This document shows, piece after piece, positions 10,289-11,497 of a stretch of DNA of 11,497 bases; positions within the stretch are counted from its first letter, which is position 1; every line of letters starts with the position of its first letter. The stretch is from Candidatus Saccharimonadia bacterium. Its GTDB lineage: Bacteria; Patescibacteriota; Saccharimonadia; Saccharimonadales; Saccharimonadaceae. A program made the position numbers and the translations under genes. The notes under the pieces are model-generated. The model ran no database searches. It had not been told where the DNA came from and saw only the letters and a program-made list of their open reading frames with translations. The stretch lies in assembly GCA_023257055.1 (NCBI GenBank), contig JALRDG010000102.1, forward strand, positions 1 to 11,497. The letters run 5' to 3'.

Positions 10289-11497
10289 ATGGCAAAATAT
10301 ACATGTCCGATGCATCCAGAGGTTATCAGCAATGAGCCGGGGGTATGCCCGAAATGTAATATGAATCTAGTGTCTGATGATGATACGGAAGACGAAACCA
10401 ACGGTGATCATGACCATAGTAATCCATCGGCCACCGCGCATGGCAGCGTATACGCTTGTCCAATGCATCCAGATGTCACATCAGATAAACCGGGTATGTG
10501 TCCGAAATGCCACATGGCGCTTGAGAAGACTAAACGATCATCGCACGACCAACATGACCATCACGACAAGCATGCTGGCCACAATCCAAATATGTTCAAG
10601 CAGAAGTTTTGGCTGAGTCTACTACTAACTATCCCAACACTGTTGTTCTCTCATACTGTTCAAGGTTGGTTTGGCTTTGATCTAATGTTCTCAGGCAGTG
10701 AATATATTCCTGCTATTTTTGGAACGATTATCTTTTTCTATGGTGGCTTAGTATTCCTGAAGGGTGCAAGAGCGGAGCTTGCGGCTCGCCAGCCGGGTAT
10801 GATGACACTCATCTCGATGGCAATATCTGTGGCGTTCGTCTATAGCCTGCTTGTCACATTCAAGGTGGTCAGCGGTATGGACTTCTGGTGGGAACTCGCC
10901 ACGCTAGTGACGATTATGCTGCTCGGCCACTGGCTCGAAATGGCGTCCGTCCAAAATGCACAGGGCGCACTCAATGAGCTTGCCAAGCTACTGCCTGACG
11001 AGGCAGAGCTAATCGACGGCGATACAACGAAAAAAGTCTTGATTAGTGAACTGAAAGTCGGCGACTTGCTACTAATCCGCCCAGGCGCTGGGGTGCCAGT
11101 TGATGGTGTGGTCGTTAAAGGCTCGTCCGAGGTCAATGAATCTATGCTCACCGGCGAATCAAAGCCGGTAGCCAAAAAGCCAGATAGCGAAGTGATTGGT
11201 GGCACAATTAACGCCAGCGGCGCACTGACGATCAAAGCGACAAAAGTGGGTAATGATACGGCACTCGCCGGTATTATGAAACTCGTCGAAGAAGCGCAGA
11301 CCAGCAAGTCAAATACTCAGATACTAGCCGATAAAGCCGCGTTTTACTTAACTTTTGTTGCCCTTGGCGCAGCGCTGATTACTTGGATTGCGTGGTGGAT
11401 TGCGGGCGCATCGGCCGGATTTATTTTAGAGCGTATTGTAACGGTGCTAGTAATCGCCTGTCCGCACGCCCTTGGCCTCGCCGTACCACTTGTCACG
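10289..11497 (+). CDS. copB: CopB-type (P1B, CPH motif) heavy-metal-translocating P-type ATPase, 3' end beyond window
   Basis: ATP-driven membrane exporter of copper or silver. The first 403 codons are present. The N-terminus holds two heavy-metal-binding motifs, YTCPMHPEV...PGVCPKCNMNL (4-27) and YACPMHPDV...PGMCPKCHMAL (55-78), followed by a His-rich linker (86-98). Membrane helices follow from about 106, with the actuator domain carrying LTGES (287-291) and the ion-path motif CPH at 391-393. CPH, not CPC, places it in the CopB-like P1B-3 group, reported to favour Cu(II) or Ag. The phosphorylation (DKTG), nucleotide-binding and last helices lie beyond the edge. ATG 10289 has AGGAGG at 10275-10280 with 8-base spacing. 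Regulation is expected through the csoR promoter. Confidence 0.93.
   Translation, partial: MAKYTCPMHPEVISNEPGVCPKCNMNLVSDDDTEDETNGDHDHSNPSATAHGSVYACPMHPDVTSDKPGMCPKCHMALEKTKRSSHDQHDHHDKHAGHNPNMFKQKFWLSLLLTIPTLLFSHTVQGWFGFDLMFSGSEYIPAIFGTIIFFYGGLVFLKGARAELAARQPGMMTLISMAISVAFVYSLLVTFKVVSGMDFWWELATLVTIMLLGHWLEMASVQNAQGALNELAKLLPDEAELIDGDTTKKVLISELKVGDLLLIRPGAGVPVDGVVVKGSSEVNESMLTGESKPVAKKPDSEVIGGTINASGALTIKATKVGNDTALAGIMKLVEEAQTSKSNTQILADKAAFYLTFVALGAALITWIAWWIAGASAGFILERIVTVLVIACPHALGLAVPLVT

Noticed and set aside
10840..11307. 155-codon minus-strand frame, Ser/Thr-rich
   Set aside because: Antisense shadow of the CopB ATPase; its low-complexity composition is a by-product of the opposite reading.

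Overview
The window looks like a chromosomal piece of a small-genome bacterium, most likely of the Candidate Phyla Radiation (Patescibacteria), possibly Saccharibacteria. This is an inference from protein flavour: a short NDH-2, a minimal MscS, a CsoR next to a CPH-type copper ATPase, compact spacing, and -10 boxes set right against start codons. No 16S rRNA or other marker is present. TGA is used as an ordinary stop (4619-4621, 5388-5390), which argues against the UGA-glycine lineages SR1 and Gracilibacteria.

Layout. Bases 1-2294 are backbone: a type II NADH dehydrogenase on the minus strand (C-terminus cut by the window edge), a divergent MscS-type channel, and tRNA-Trp(CCA). The last 10 bases of the tRNA body, its CCA and the following hairpin lie in a 98-bp segment (2285-2382) that recurs in direct orientation at 8589-8686 with 96 of 98 bases identical. 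The 6.2 kb between the copies reads as an accessory island in the tRNA-Trp gene. Just inside its right end lies a diverged partial tRNA-Trp copy (8404-8454). No integrase is visible.

The island starts with debris: an N-terminal HAD-phosphatase fragment joined out of frame to the C-terminal half of a PstI/BsuBI-type restriction enzyme. A block of seven intact same-strand genes follows: a DUF3850/ASCH-like protein, an alanine-dehydrogenase-family protein, two class I methyltransferases (the second NNMT-like), a class I aminoacyl-tRNA-synthetase-like protein (LysRS-I-like, without a visible anticodon-binding domain), a second ASCH protein, and S-adenosylmethionine decarboxylase (SpeD). Overlaps and tight spacing suggest two co-transcribed groups (3240-6124 and about 6175-7886) plus speD. 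Together they could activate an amino acid or amine and methylate or aminopropylate it, or modify RNA or translation; no known pathway matches the whole set.

Right of the island are a NUDIX hydrolase, about 700 bases with only a degraded phage-type ORF on the minus strand, and a copper module: csoR, whose promoter contains a perfect CsoR-like operator, then a CopB-type P-type ATPase with two N-terminal metal-binding motifs that runs off the right edge. Several genes (mscS, the HAD fragment, the DUF3850 gene, csoR) have a -10 box only 6-8 bases before the ATG, which predicts leaderless mRNAs.
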